The notes beneath the pieces are model-generated. The model ran no database searches. It was not told where the DNA came from and was given only the letters and a program-made list of their open reading frames with translations. Positions 1-11,526 of a stretch of DNA of 64,000 nucleotides are shown here, in pieces (position 1 is the stretch's first letter; every line of letters starts with the position of its first letter). The position numbers were made by a program, and so were the translations under genes. This DNA is from Siphonodentalium dalli. Its lineage: Eukaryota > Mollusca > Scaphopoda > Gadilida > Siphonodentaliidae. The stretch is from the NCBI GenBank assembly GCA_032622095.1, contig CP136068.1, forward strand, positions 2,521,314 to 2,585,313, given 5' to 3'.

Positions 1-93
1 GACTAAGATGGGAGTCCCTGACTTGGTTTTCATAGTGAATCATTTGGTTTGTTTCTGAGAATCATAAATCTAACAACAAATTCCTGCCAACGG

Positions 94-309
94 TTTATAC
101 TATATGGATGGTCAGACACATGGTAGCAGCATCTCATAGGGCCATACAGTTTATACTATATGGATGGTCAGACACATGGTAGCAGCATCTCACAGGGCCA
201 TACAGTTTATACTATATGGATGGTCAGACACATGGTAGCAGCATCACACAGGGCCGTACAGTTTATACTATATGGATGGTCAGACACATGGTAGCAGCAT
301 CTCGCAGGG
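94..309. repeat. 56-bp minisatellite, four copies
   Basis: The unit begins TTTATACTATATGGATGG and restarts at 94, 150, 206 and 262, an exact 56-bp period with few substitutions. A short open frame across it is a by-product of the repeat. No gene is visible around it. Confidence 0.9.
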
Positions 310-416
310 CTGATGACCTCTTCATGATCTCTATAAACTATGTTTATACCCACTTGATGGCCAATTACGAGCTTTACACAGGACATGTGTATTTTCTTTA
401 GTGTAATTTGGTCCCT

Positions 417-988
417 GAAGTAACCCCGTGCTGATTGTTGTTAATAACACATCTTCTCTATTGTGTTAATTATTCCAGCAGACAGTAGCTGAGGTGGTTG
501 GTCAGTTGTTGTTCACAATCCCATTATTTCCAGTCAGAGTTAAGGTGGCAACCACATGGTCATTTTTATACCCCACAAAAAATGTATTGACTTCATATGT
601 GTCCTTTTGTCTGTTTATCTGTCTAGGCAGGGGGCGGCCCCAAGGGAGGGGTCAGGGGACTTTATAATAGTCTGTTGGGGAGATCTGCCAGTGCAATTGG
701 TCAGCCTGGTAGCTACATGTATAGCCCCCGTCGGGGGATCGTAGCCCCTGCATCCAGGAAATCCTGGCATCCTCCGCATCAAAGTAAATATCTCATGTAT
801 GGGTAATCGGATCTGACTGAAATTTAATGTGGATCTTCTCCATGTTCACTGCTTTAAAATGATGTTTCTGCTGTCCATTCTAGAGTTATGGTTCTTTGTT
901 TATCTGTAAATGACATTTTTTTTGTCCATCTGAGAATCTCAGCCATGGATTACAGGATATTGATGAAGTTTTGTGTTCATCATCATAT
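417..988. other. No recognised feature
   Basis: AT-rich sequence with short scattered open frames. None has a recognisable motif, splice context or repeat partner in the window. Confidence 0.5.
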
Positions 989-1478
989 TTAACCCTTTCA
1001 GTGCCAGGGGCCGATCTCATCGGCCCTAATTTACGGTCTGTAAAATCGGTCCTACAAAATTAAAAAATAACTTTTGTTTTGTTTTTGTTTTTTTTATTTT
1101 TTTTTAAAGAATTTTTTGGGTTGAATTTTTTTTTGGGTATGCTTAAGCATGCTATAGCGAATTTAAAAACAAACTGGATAAAACCTTAAGGGCATGTTAT
1201 AACTCCAAACTATCACCAAATATTCATAGTAATAATCTTGATGCCCATGAAAAACGTAAGATTCCCTGGCACTAAACCTACAAAATAAGTCTGTTAAAGA
1301 ATATAAGAAAAAAATATTAAAATTGTAAAAATAATAACAAATGATGAAAAATTGTTAGGCCAATGCATTCTCTTATATATGCGAGGCGACCTATGGTAGA
1401 CTCGCATATATAAGAGAATGCATCGGCACAGGGTATATTGGTTGATACAAAAATTGGACCTGGCACTGAAAGGGTTAA
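989..1478. mobile_element. P1-type piggyBac-like MITE, complete, 490 bp
   Basis: The segment starts TTAA plus CCCTTTCAGTGCCAGG and ends with the inverse, CCTGGCACTGAAAGGG plus TTAA. That gives a 16-bp terminal inverted repeat and a TTAA target duplication, the signature of the piggyBac superfamily. A hairpin (about 1359-1437) with GCATTCTCTTATATATGCGA in one arm sits near the right end. There is no transposase frame, so it is non-autonomous. The CCCTTTCAGTGCC end differs from the CCCTTTACCCAACA and CCCTTTCATGACGG ends elsewhere, so this is a separate subfamily sharing the same hairpin. Confidence 0.85.
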
Positions 1479-1760
1479 GGGCTTTCAATACAGTGTGGAT
1501 GATGTTACCCTTTAGAGTTATTTAAATTTTGATTTTGTCGTGTCCATGTTTTAATTTGGCACTGGCCAGCACTTGGGTGCACTGTTTTGAACCTGGTACC
1601 ATTCTGCTATTTTTTTGTTTTGAAATCCGCAATCAAACTTTAGTAGTCACTCTCTCCCTTAAATCGAGTTATTTGTTGTGCCACTGGATGACTGTGGCAG
1701 TATGTAGGAGATATTTGTCTGGTCAGCTTTCTTCTTTAATTAAGATAGGTGCTGTCAGCT

Positions 1761-1820
1761 TGAGAATGATTGACACATAGGGCGGGGTCCTGAGAATGAT
1801 TGACACATAGGGTGGGGTAT
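1761..1820. repeat. 30-bp direct duplication
   Basis: TGAGAATGATTGACACATAG occurs at 1761 and again at 1791, followed by GGGCGGGGT and GGGTGGGGT respectively. Confidence 0.85.
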
Positions 1821-1935
1821 CTGGTCGCTTATCATGCTTCTATCTCCAGTTTCAGCAAAAAATGTGATGTTTGGTAATTTTTTTTTCCACCTGCCCATTA
1901 TGCTGACTTGTTTTTTCATTCTGTAGACATTCTAA

Positions 1936-2042
1936 AGTTATGCCCTAAATAATCGACTCCTTAAACACAGCAGAATTATGGGTAACTTTTCAGGATTTAG
2001 TCGGAAATATGGCTTGTTGCCATTCATCGGAATGCTCTCGGT
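1936..2042 (+). mobile_element. F1 MITE, left half only
   Basis: From a decayed end (TTATGCCCTAAATAATCGAC) the sequence follows the F1 left arm to GGAATGCTCTC and then leaves the family exactly where a full copy would turn into its right arm. The end and the inner stem each carry substitutions. Confidence 0.8.
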
Positions 2043-2138
2043 GACAAGACAACATTCTCTACTCTGGGTCAATACATTTATGTACACTCCCCTGGGCCCA
2101 ACTTGTATCTCAACTGCATGGAGTTTGGCTCTGCACTA

Positions 2139-2306
2139 CAGTAATGCCCTAAAGAATTATGGGTAATTTTTCAGGATTTAGTCGGAAAATATGGATTGTT
2201 GCTATTCATCGGAAAGCTCTCGGTGAGAGCTTTCCGATGAATGGCAACAAACTATATTTCCGACTAAATCCTGAAAAGTCACCCATAATTCTGCTGTGGT
2301 TAAGGA
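2139..2306. mobile_element. F1 palindromic MITE, cut by assembly gap
   Basis: A TA dinucleotide (2137-2138) precedes CAGTAATGCCC. The left arm runs to the dyad centre near 2220, then the right arm begins (GAGAGCTTTCCGATGAATGG) and reaches GGTTAAGGA before the Ns. The left arm has lost part of the TAATCGACTCC segment. The right terminus lies in the gap. Confidence 0.85.
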
Positions 2307-2406
2307 NNNNNNNNNNNNNNNNNNNNNNNNNNNNNNNNNNNNNNNNNNNNNNNNNNNNNNNNNNNNNNNNNNNNNNNNNNNNNNNNNNNNNNNNNNNNNN
2401 NNNNNN
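2307..2406. other. Assembly gap, 100 N
   Basis: Exactly 100 Ns, a conventional placeholder of unknown true size. It falls inside the right arm of a near-perfect F1 palindrome. Confidence 0.99.
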
Positions 2407-3440
2407 CTGTATTCAGTAAAACGTGATGACTTCAGGACTCGGGAGTAGGTGCTTTGCCATTTAAACTGGTCCAAAAGCTAAATTATTATGGGAGTTGGTG
2501 TATAAAGTAAGAATTAATCGCCAATTAGAAGGCTGTTATGTAAGGAATTCCTGGAATCTAGGTGTGACCTTGCTCAGGAGAACATTGCTTACTCACGGTG
2601 GGGATCACGTGGTTTTGAGGTTGGTGAGCATACTCTAGTTTATTTTTTAAAACAAGTTGATACCTTATTAATTTTGTTCCGAAATTCTCAGTACGTTAGA
2701 GCAAACAACTGTGAGTTTGGACATGCATGAGGTATCAGCTTGTTGGAAAAATAGTATATGTCATATCCTACATGTAGTTTATTACCTTTTTCCTATTTCT
2801 GGTCGCGCTTGAGATCGCTTCGGCCATATTGAATGTGTGATACACATCAACTCGAAACCATGTGATTCCCCACCATGTAATACCATGAAGAAGAAATGGA
2901 TCTAATTCAGTTGAAAAGGATTAATCTTGCTGATTACATGTACATACGTTTAACAACACAATCAATCTGGTTATCTTGCAGTTTATAACCGCTGTTTATA
3001 ACCGCATTTAAAGTCTGAAATGTGGTCTAACTGGGGTGCCACCATGTATCTACGAGTCATTTACATAGGGCAGTTGAAAATAAAATGAAAAAATTAAATA
3101 AAATGAAAAGCCACCCACCCGCCCGCCCCTATTTTTTCTTGCATGTGACCAGAACTTGGTCTTACTGTAAGTTATGTACTCTCCGAGAGGTGTGACGAGG
3201 CCCAATGACATCAAGCCCAACCAAACTTCAGATTAAAGGGGGACTGTACACTCAATCCAGCCATAAATTCATTTCCTTATAATTACCATGTTGTCTGCAA
3301 CATTTCTAGAGCATTTTGTACTCATAGATGGCTCAAATTCATTAATTTATTGCATATATTAATTATGTTGAATATAAAAGGAGATGTCCCATAAATGCCC
3401 GGATTTAGTGTACAGTACCCGTTTAAGGTCAGAAAAGTCA
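2407..3440. other. No recognised feature
   Basis: Unassigned AT-rich sequence. It contains a short partial direct repeat (GTTTATAACCG twice near 2980-3003). No coding frame or TIR was seen. Confidence 0.5.
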
Positions 3441-3472
3441 CTGCATAGAATGCAAAAGACTCTCCCCAGATG

Positions 3473-3880
3473 TATGGGCATGATCTTTGTTGTTTCCTAT
3501 AGGGAGCCCCATACAGGTGGCAGCTTGTATTGCCGAGTGTAGTCTGCTCATGTCTGTGAGGGGCTCCATATGGGCATGATCTTTGTTGTTTCCTATAGGG
3601 AGCCCCATACAGGTGGCAGCTTGTATTGCCGAGTGTAGTCTGCTCATGTCTGTGAGGGGCTCCATATGGGCATGATCTTTGTTGTTTCCTATAGGGAGCC
3701 CCATACAGGTGACAGCTTGTATTGCCGAGTGTAGTCTGCTCATGTCTGTGAGGGGCTCCATATGGGCATGATCTTTGTTGTTTCCTATAGGGAGCCCCAT
3801 ACAGGTGGCAGCTTGTATTGCCGAGTGTAGTCTGCTCATGTCTGTGAGGGGCTCCATATGGGCATGATCTTTGTTGTTTC
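3473..3880. repeat. 96-bp tandem repeat, about 4.3 copies
   Basis: TATGGGCATGATCTTTG recurs at 3473, 3569, 3665, 3761 and 3857, a strict 96-bp period. Each unit holds GGGAGCCCCATA and an inverted counterpart GGGGCTCCATA about 60 bp later, so a single unit can fold. Because 96 is divisible by three, two minus-strand frames stay open. They are repeat artefacts, not genes. Diverged single units occur near 4240-4320, 41575-41735 and 50640-50705. Confidence 0.95.
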
Positions 3881-4075
3881 AATGAATCAATTATTCACTG
3901 ATTGTGTTTGACATTGAGCATAGAGAGGAGTTATGATGCCCTGACATATACCCTCCAGGATGATATATATGAGTGTATGTGTTATGTATATTATATAGGT
4001 TTGATGTGGGGCATCTCAAAGACTCACATTGAAACCATTTATCATTATGACCTTTAGTAAGGACAACATAGAGGA

Positions 4076-4167
4076 ACCGATTACTGTAAGTTGTCCATCC
4101 TCCGACACTGACAATCACAAAGAGGGACCGATTACTGTAAGTTGTCCATCCTCCGACACTGACAATC
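4076..4167. repeat. 51-bp tandem duplication
   Basis: ACCGATTACTGTAAGTTGTC occurs at 4076 and 4127 with the following bases also duplicated through GACAATCA. Confidence 0.9.
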
Positions 4168-4220
4168 ATTTAACCTTGGAATAATTATTTAGAAATTTCC
4201 TGCACTATTATTCATGGTCT

Positions 4221-4611
4221 GAACCCTTCCATGACTGGAGTTTCCTGTATGGAGCCCCATACAGGTGGTAGGTTGTATTGCTGAGTGTCTTCTGCTCACA
4301 TCTGTGAGGGGCTCCATAAGGGTAGTTTACCTCTTCCATGACTGGAGCTTCCTGAAATTTAGCGAAAACCCTGTGCCAATGCATTCTCTTATATATGTGA
4401 TTCTCCCATCGGGAGCCTCACATATACCAGTATAAGAGCATACATGTACATTGGCCAAACAATATTTACCTCGACATTGTAAGCCATTGCATTCTCTTAT
4501 ATATGTGATTCTCCCATCGGGAGCCTCACATATACCGGTATAAGAGCATACATGTACATTGGCCTAACAATATTTACCTCGACATTGTAAGCCGTTGCAT
4601 TATCTTATATA
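4221..4611. mobile_element. P1-related cluster with two hairpins
   Basis: It begins AACCCTTCCATGACTGGAG (a P1b-type end without an intact TTAA) and contains one diverged 96-bp unit. Two near-identical hairpins follow (about 4377-4445 and 4485-4566), with GCATTCTCTTATATATGTGA in one arm and TATACCRGTATAAGAG in the other. The second is followed by a further partial hairpin that is broken at 4611 by an F1 half-copy. Boundaries are approximate. Confidence 0.65.
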
Positions 4612-4720
4612 CAGTAATGCCCTAAATAATCGACTCCTTAACCAAAGCAGAATTATGGGTAATTTTTTACAGAATTTAGTCGAAAATATGGCTTGTTGCC
4701 ATTCATCGGAAAGCTCTCAT
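4612..4720 (+). mobile_element. F1 MITE, left half, nested in P1 hairpin
   Basis: CAGTAATGCCCTAAATAATC follows CTTATATA, which is the stem of the interrupted P1 hairpin. The arm ends at GGAAAGCTCTC, the dyad centre of full copies. A small TTTTTACAGA change lies mid-arm. Confidence 0.8.
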
Positions 4721-4724
4721 AGTC

Positions 4725-5260
4725 ACCAGACTGCAAAGACTGATAAGACTGGGACTCTGGAGACCATAACAGTCAGAACTTTTCATTATCACTTTAAAAG
4801 AAGTAGATCTAAACATGATATGTGGATAGAGAGGCTTCATGTATGTAGATCGGTGAATACCTACTTTTAAATTACCAACTGTACACTACTGATCACCCCC
4901 TCCCTCCTCCAGCTCATGTCCCTTCCTGACTGGGCTCCAGACTCTCAAGTCTTAGATTGGAATTTCACAACCGACATCTCACAAACTTTCTCAATTGTTG
5001 GAAATTTCCAATCTCACAAGCGCCTTTTTATAAAACTATTTAGACATGTTTGAAGCACAATTATCCATGGACCCAAAAATACCATATAGGTATGTCAGAT
5101 TAATCAGTCAGGTAGTTCCAAGGTAGATGTTTTAATGAATTTTGTATTTTAATGATTTTATTAGACACGAAAGTGTTAAGTCCCCATAGCCCCGTCATTT
5201 CTTAACAGGTTGTCCTAAAAATTGTAAGAAACATTTATTTTAAAAAAATGATAAAAAATT
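4725..5260. other. No recognised feature
   Basis: Unassigned sequence with no supported gene or repeat. Confidence 0.45.
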
Positions 5261-5265
5261 GTTAG

Positions 5266-5340
5266 GCCAATGCATTCTCTTATATATGCGAGGCGACCTA
5301 TGGTCGACTCGCATATACCGGTATAAGAGAATGCATTGGC
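5266..5340. mobile_element. P1 hairpin, isolated fragment
   Basis: GCCAATGCATTCTCTTATAT, then GCGAGGCGACC-TAT-GGTCGACTCGC, then the complementary arm ending GCATTGGC. The left flank GATAAAAAATTGTTAG matches the inner part of P1a elements. No TTAA termini were found, so this is a fragment. Confidence 0.75.
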
Positions 5341-5347
5341 ACAGGGT

Positions 5348-5986
5348 AAAAAAAATCCCGACTTATGACTGGATTTGATATGGCAGGTCACACATGACTC
5401 ACCTTTAAGAACACGTAAACAATAAACCTCAGGAAATACATGTAACTAGGTTTTTTTTTAATTCTCAAACACAAATATCAAGCGTTTCAATTTCCGCTAT
5501 TTTGAGACCTATGTTTTTATAAGTCATTTGATAACATTTACCCTGGGGTATAAATTATTCAGGTATGCATAGTTTACTGATTAAATCTGCACTTTATCTC
5601 ACACCCAAACTATAAAAATAGTCCACATTTTTCACCTATTAATAAAATCCCATTATATAACAGAACCTTGAACCACAAAAATTCCCCTTAAGGCAAAAGA
5701 AAATAAAATGTTCGGTTGGGGGTACAAGTCAGAACAAATTAGGGTCGGCAGGTCAGCTCGGGTGGTAGGCTTAAAATATATGAGTATCTGAATATAGTGG
5801 GGCATATGTCATCTCACCAATTAACCATCATGTGAATTGTGATGGTGTCCACCTTACTTGGACAATATATCCTATCTGTAATCGTAATAGTGATTTTGCG
5901 AAAGGTCTCTATTGTTCTGTGGGGGGGGGGGGGGGCGCAAGTCAGAACAAATTAGGGTCACAAATTCATATAGGTTTTCATGATAA
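5348..5986. other. No gene; poly-G tract
   Basis: Unassigned sequence with a run of Gs around 5921-5934 and two partial copies of AGTCAGAACAAATTAGGGTC, near 5728 and 5939. Confidence 0.5.
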
Positions 5987-6247
5987 TTAACCCTTCCACG
6001 ACTGAAGCTTCCTGAAATTTCACTAAAACTCTGTGCCGATGCATTCTCTAAAATATGAGAGTCTCCCATAGTGATCCTCATATATAAGAAAATGCTTTGG
6101 CCTAACAATATTTACCTTGACCTTGTAAGCCAGTGCATTCTCCTATATATGCAAGGCTCCCTATGGGAGACTCGCATATATAAGAGAATGCACTGGCACA
6201 GGGTCTTTAATGCTGCACCAGCGCAGCTCCCGACATGAAAGGGTTAT
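5987..6247. mobile_element. P1b piggyBac-like MITE, complete
   Basis: The left end is TTAACCCTTCCACGACTG and the right end is CGACATGAAAGGGTTAT (last TTAA base changed). It carries two hairpins, about 6028-6100 and 6123-6195, the second with CTCCC-TAT-GGGAG around the loop. It ends with the subfamily signature TTAATGCTGCACCAGCGCAG. It has no open frame of its own. Confidence 0.8.
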
Positions 6248-6248
6248 G

Positions 6249-6680
6249 CAAGCCTGATTATAGTGTGTTTGTCATTTGCAGAATGAGGTCCACAGAGGGT
6301 GAATTTAGTGACGCTATCCCGCATAGTGGGCTAGCATCACTAAATTCACCCTCTGGGGACCTCATTCTGCTTAGGCCCTCAACTGCTATGGTAGATCTAG
6401 GATCAGATTGAAGTTCCCCAGTTGAAGTTGGTGATGTTCACCCATTGGGCACCTCGATTATGCATTCTATCTGCTGCAAATTAGGGATATAGAAACTTCC
6501 CAGAAGGGAAAACTATTAACAATGTTAATTTGATACTGTAGATACTTCCCAGAAGATGAGGCCTAAGCAGAATGAGGTCCCCAGAGGGTGAATTTAGTGA
6601 TGCTTGCCCGCTATGCGGGATAGCGTCACTAAATTCACCCTCTGGGGACCTCATTCTGCAAATGACAGACACACTACTTG
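6249..6680. mobile_element. H1 hAT-like foldback MITE
   Basis: The left end is CAAGCCTGATTATAGTGTG and the right end CACACTACTTG, with the shared subterminal block TGTCATTTGCAGAATGAGGT at both ends in opposite orientation. Each end carries a ~100-bp foldback (GATGCTA...TAGCATC type; loop CCCGCATAGTGGGC) bounded by CCCCAGAGGGTGAATTTAGT. The interior has mirrored segments around CTTCCCAGAAG. No 8-bp target duplication is evident for this copy. Confidence 0.75.
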
Positions 6681-6870
6681 CATCTTCAGACACTTTGATA
6701 TAAGTGTGACCAACTCACGCAGCTAAGTTTTTCTAAAATCTTCTTTTCATGGTAACGGCATTGGGATAATTTCATGTAATCAACGTTAGCGGCATTTTTT
6801 TGCTTAATTCAGCAACTTTTTCACATTCACAGGTAACTGGTAATAGAGAGAACGCAAAATGAAAAAAAAG

Positions 6871-7068
6871 ACAGTTGATTCAGATTGTCTGGTATTACCT
6901 GCCTATTTTCTGCCTGACTGGTGTTTGTTATGGCTAACAGTTGATTCAGATTGTCTGGTATTACCTGCCTATTTTCTGCCTGACTGGTGTTTGTTATGGC
7001 TAACAGTTGATTCAGATTGTCTGGTATTACCTGCCTATTTTCTGCCTGACTGGTGTTTGTTATGGCTA
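6871..7068. repeat. 66-bp tandem repeat, three copies
   Basis: ACAGTTGATTCAGATTGTCT starts at 6871, 6937 and 7003, almost identical copies. As 66 is divisible by three, frames remain open on both strands; these are not genes. A diverged single unit lies at about 9741-9800. Confidence 0.92.
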
Positions 7069-7188
7069 ATAGCTCATCTGGAGAGTTACCATACATAAAT
7101 CTAATTGTAGGTAGGCAGCTGGGTGCAGAAACGGCATACACCGATAGTACGTTTCATGATACCATTATCACGAAGAGAGAAAATAATA

Positions 7189-7271
7189 TAGTAATGCTCT
7201 AAGTAATTGACTTCTAACCACAGCGGAATTATGGGTAACTTTTCAGGATTTACTCGGAAATATGGCTTGTT
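7189..7271 (+). mobile_element. F1 MITE fragment, left arm
   Basis: AGTAATGCTCTAAGTAATTG and the following TTATGGGTAACTTTTCAGGA match the F1 left arm with several substitutions. The match ends at GGCTTGTT. Confidence 0.75.
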
Positions 7272-7445
7272 ATACAGCACCCCTGGTCACTCTAGATAAA
7301 ATATTAGCACCCATTACGGCATGATGGCTTTCTGTTTATAAAGCATTAGCCCAGTGTTTTTGTTAGAGGGTGTGAGGCTCCTACCTACTTTCTCTGATGA
7401 CATGGATATAATTTCTCCAATGACCTGATTAGTGGCTAGATAATA

Positions 7446-7564
7446 CAGTAATGCCCTAAATAATCGACTCCTTAACCACAGCAGAATTATGGGTAACTTT
7501 TCAGGATTTACTCGGAAATATGGCTTGTTGCCATACATTGGAAAGCTCTCCCCGAGCATTACTG
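7446..7564. mobile_element. F1 deletion derivative with both ends
   Basis: TA plus CAGTAATGCCC (7446) leads through a full left arm to the dyad centre and then jumps directly to the terminal GCATTACTG (ends 7564) plus TA. Most of the right arm is missing, but the TA duplication and both termini are intact. Confidence 0.85.
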
Positions 7565-7631
7565 TATATTGTTCTTTTTCATTATTTATTTTTATTACTT
7601 AAATATTTCTACAGTAATGAGAATTTGCATA

Positions 7632-9603
7632 TTAACCCTTTTATGACGGGAGCTGCGCTGGTGCAGCATTAAAGACCCTGTGTCAGTGCATTCTCTTATA
7701 TGCGAGTCTCCTATAGGGAGCATCACATATACATGTATAAGAGAATACATTGGCCTAATCGTATTAACCTTGATATTGTAAGAAAGTGCATTCTCTTATA
7801 TATGCGAGTCTCCCATATGGAGCATTGCATATATAAGAGAGTAGATTGGCCTAATCATATTTATCTTGACATTGTAAGCCAGTGCATTCTCTTATACTGT
7901 TATGCCCTAAGTAAATGACCCATTAACTGCAGTTATAATCCATTTACAACTGCGGTTAAACCGTAACCGCACCGCAGTTATTTGCCATAACTGCGGTGGC
8001 ATCGCAGTTACATGAGGTTAGGTTACCGCAGTTAATAACCCTTAACTGCGGTTACACCGCACGTAAACGTTAACCTTCTGGTATTTGAATATTTAATGGG
8101 AAAGAGAGGGGTACTACCCATGCATCTACCAGTGTATGTTATCGTTTTGTGTTTTAGCGATCACGACAAAGTGGTAACTTCATAATCGACCAGGAGTTGA
8201 TTGTATGTTTTTGTTATCACCATCGGTACTCAACACGATATATTTTATGTTTTAATCCTGACTTGTTGAAAACTGTATAATTTTGACGTATATATTCTAG
8301 TATACGTCCGTTGTTCAGCTTGAGAAAAAATACATGCTTATGTTTGAAGCAAAGTAGAGTGCTGAATTTAATACTAGCAATAGTACATACGCAATTCGCG
8401 AATCTAGCTGGCGTGTCACGTTTGTAGTTAATTATGATTATATAGCAACGAATGCAAGATCGGAAAACTAAGTATCGGTTTCCAATATCCGAATAATGCC
8501 CGACGTTTGAAGAGTGCGGTTGTTCCGTTTAAACGCATTTTTGTTTCCCTCACTTTACATTTATGATTTATGTGTGGGACTCTAACCCCCACTTTATATT
8601 ATTATATAATTATCCACTCGAATCCGTGGCCATTTGATCTGTTTGATTGCGTTTTTTCCATTTTGCGGTTGTTCCATTTTAAACACGTTTCCTTACATTG
8701 AAAGTGACCGGCACTATAATTATATAAATATTGATTTTATTGATGGTTAAAGTCGAAAATGGGCCGTAAGAATTCCGATTACCCATCGGGGTTAGCCCAA
8801 CTGTTATTTTCACCAAAAGGTTACTATAAAGTATACAACATTATAATAAAAAGAAATCCAAAAATAAATAAAACACACAAAAACACTTTTATTATTTTCA
8901 CACCATACATCACAATCTTCCGTTTACCCAAAACATAAAATATTGGTATATGAATGTCTGTTCTATTTATCCAAAATAAATAGAAGATCCGCAACAAAAA
9001 ATATTGATATTGAAAGGGACAATGCCATGTTATTTGTGCTAACTTGTCTAACGAGCATGGCAACTAAAACATGACATGCCATATACATGTACACCATATG
9101 GTATCTGTTCCATTAAGAGCGACATATACCGGTTAAACCCCCCGACGTATCGGTTTTAACCGCACAATTTATTTGGTTCTCTTGCGTTTTAAACGCATCT
9201 TATAACCGCGGTTAGGTTAAAACGGAACGCAGTTAAACTGGGGTGCCACTTCAGTTAGATGGGCCATTTACTTAGGGCATAACAGTATATGCGAGGCTCC
9301 CTATGGGATTCTCTCATGTATAAGATAACGCACTGGCACATGGTTTTAATGCTGCACCAGGGCTGAGAGAATAAACATATATTAACCCTGGGAGATGTGT
9401 TAATTACTGTTAAAAGATCCTGTGCCAATTCATTCTCTTACGAGTAAGCCTTGCATATATAAGAGAATACACTGGCTTACAAGGGCAAGGTAATTATTGT
9501 TAGGCCAAAGCATTCTCTTATATATACTAGGCTCTCATATATAAGAGTGCATTGGCACAGGGTTTTAGCAAAATTGCGAGAAGCTCCAGTCACGGAGGGT
9601 TAA
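7632..9603. mobile_element. P1b MITE cluster, split by E2 copy 1
   Basis: It starts TTAACCCTTTTATGACGGGA and ends CGGAGGGTTAA. At least four P1 hairpins precede or follow the insertion (7680-7760, 7787-7850, 7880-9330 with E2 inside its stem, 9420-9470, 9505-9560). An internal TTAACCC at 9384 suggests two adjacent P1 copies rather than one. Confidence 0.7.
7897..9285 (+). mobile_element. E2 element copy 1, 1389 bp, TA target
   Basis: CTGTTATGCCCTAAGTAAAT at the left and its inverse at the right are flanked by TA on both sides. The surrounding P1 stem CTTATATATGCGAGG is restored if the element and one TA are removed. Subterminal regions hold many AACTGCGGTTA-like units. A short frame starting MGRKNSDYPS lies at 8759 on the plus strand but is broken by a one-base insertion in the T-run near 8892. 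No transposase is visible. Confidence 0.88.
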
Positions 9604-9720
9604 AACTATTGTTATGTAAACATTACTGTTACAGTGCAAGATATATTTAAAACATCAACGACATCATTGTTGGTCAAGAATACAAGATAACATACTGTAC
9701 CTGTATAATAAAGAAAATGC

Positions 9721-9800
9721 AATACCCCCCCCCCCCCCAGAGTTGATTGAGATTACCTGCCTATTTTGCCTGGCTGGTATTTGTTTTGGCTAATAGCTAA
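9721..9800. repeat. Poly-C tract and diverged 66-bp unit
   Basis: A C-run (about 9725-9739) is followed by AGAGTTGATTGAGATTACCT and TGCCTGGCTGGTATTTGTTT, a decayed relative of the 6871-7068 repeat. Confidence 0.7.
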
Positions 9801-10454
9801 TAGCACACCTGATTGTTACATCTGTGGAGCATCCTATATCCGATTATTTTGGAAGCTGCAGCTTGCAGTAACAATTCACTGACAGTGCTTTTAGTACCAC
9901 AGGTTCTTTTATCAATGGTGATGTGGTCTCTCTTCCAGATTTTTGTTATATATATGAGATTTATGGAGGCATGGACTCAGTATGAGTGTTCATTGGTACA
10001 AATATGCTTGTGGGGGGGACGTGGGGGGGGGGGGGGGATACAGCAATCTTTCATTTGCTCATAATCAAGTACCCTTTTCAACGCATTGAAGCAGAAGCAG
10101 ACACAGTACGAGCGACCTTGCACAAGGGTCACAACTTGGCGCAAAATTTGAACAACGTAAAATCGGACAATTGCACATCAATCAATTCGGCCAAGCCACT
10201 GCTGTATGAAACTCACATTAGACCAGCGGCGGGCTGCGAACTCATCTCGATGTGTTGACAGTGAAGACAAGTCTGACACGCTAACCACTGGACCATGGAG
10301 CTCCATTATCTTACCCGCACTATGTGTGAAGGTACATGTACCTGTTAATCCATTCAGAAGTACATGGGTTAAATCTAGAGAGCAAAATGGAAAGTGAATG
10401 TATGGGTTGGAGGGGTCCATAAAACAGTCCAGTGAAAACAAACAAGACATGAAA

Positions 10455-11030
10455 CAGGGGCATTGGAGGGTATCACCCCCCCCCTCCCCCTCCGAGCCAT
10501 CATAGTACTACAGGGGCATTGGAGGGTATCACCCCCCCCCCCTCCCCCTCCGAGCCATCATAGTACTACAGGGGCATTGGAGGGTATCACCCCCCCCCCC
10601 CTCCCCCTCCGAGCCATCATAGTACTACAGGGGCATTGGAGGATATCACCCCCCCCCTCCCCCTCCGAGCCATCATAGTACTACAGGGCATTGGAGGGTA
10701 TCACCCCCCCCCCCCCCCTCCGAGCCATCATAGTACTACAGGGGCATTGGAGGGTATCACCCCCCCTCCCCCCTCCGAGCCATCATAGTACTACAGGGGC
10801 ATTGGAGGGTATCACCCCCCCCCCCCCTCCCCCTCCGAGCCATCATAGTACTACAGGGGCATTGGAGGGTATCACCCCCCCCCCCCCCCCCCCCCCCTCC
10901 CCCTCCGAGCCATCATAGTACTACAGGGGCATTGGAGGGTATCACCCCCCCTCCCCATCCGAGCCATCATAGTACTACAGGGGCATTGGAGGGTATCACC
11001 CCCCCTCCCCCTCCGAGCCATCATAGTACT
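10455..11030. repeat. Poly-C minisatellite, ten units
   Basis: The unit is CAGGGGCATTGGAGGGTATCA, a C-tract, TCC, then CGAGCCATCATAGTACTA. Ten units differ chiefly in C-tract length: about 9, 11, 12, 9, 15, 7, 13, 23, 7 and 7. The flanks are nearly invariant. Frames reading HHSTTGALEG or similar are artefacts. Confidence 0.93.
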
Positions 11031-11160
11031 ACAGGGGCATTGGATGTAAGACAGATCAGATGAACAAACAGACATGAAACAGGGGCATTGGATGTAAGAC
11101 AGATCAGATGAACAAACAGACATGAAACAGGGGCATTGGATGTAAGACAGATCAGATGAA
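11031..11160. repeat. 47-bp tandem repeat, about three copies
   Basis: CAGGGGCATTGGATGTAAGA followed by CAGATCAGATGAACAAACAG repeats with a ~47-bp period. It abuts the poly-C array and shares its CAGGGGCATTGGA head, so the two arrays are related. Confidence 0.88.
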
Positions 11161-11526
11161 GATAAGCATCACACAGATGGCTTCAAAGACATGACATGAA
11201 TGGGGGGAGTATAGTAAATATCTCAAAAGAGTTGGCTCTGAGCCATCCTAGTACTACATTACTAACAACTATACCACACCCAGTCTAGTTATAGCACAGG
11301 GGCCTTAATGCTGTGGCTATATAGACAAGAATAACAAGAGATGGACTGTTGTCTGGTACATACACCCAATCTGATTAGAATATGTGGATAGGGTACACCG
11401 TGTATAATTGATAAATAAAATGCCTCATTGGAACAGTTGAGACTGTATATATTTTTTTTGCAAAACGAGTCAAATTTTCACCGGTAAAATTACAGTAAAT
11501 CCTAAGCTAGTTTTGTCAAATTTGGA
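11161..11526. other. No recognised feature
   Basis: Unassigned AT-rich sequence with no gene or repeat I can support. Confidence 0.45.

Noticed and set aside
3322-3882. Overlapping minus frames of 186 and 139 residues
   Set aside because: Produced by a 96-bp tandem repeat; two frames are open over the same bases, as expected for a period divisible by three.
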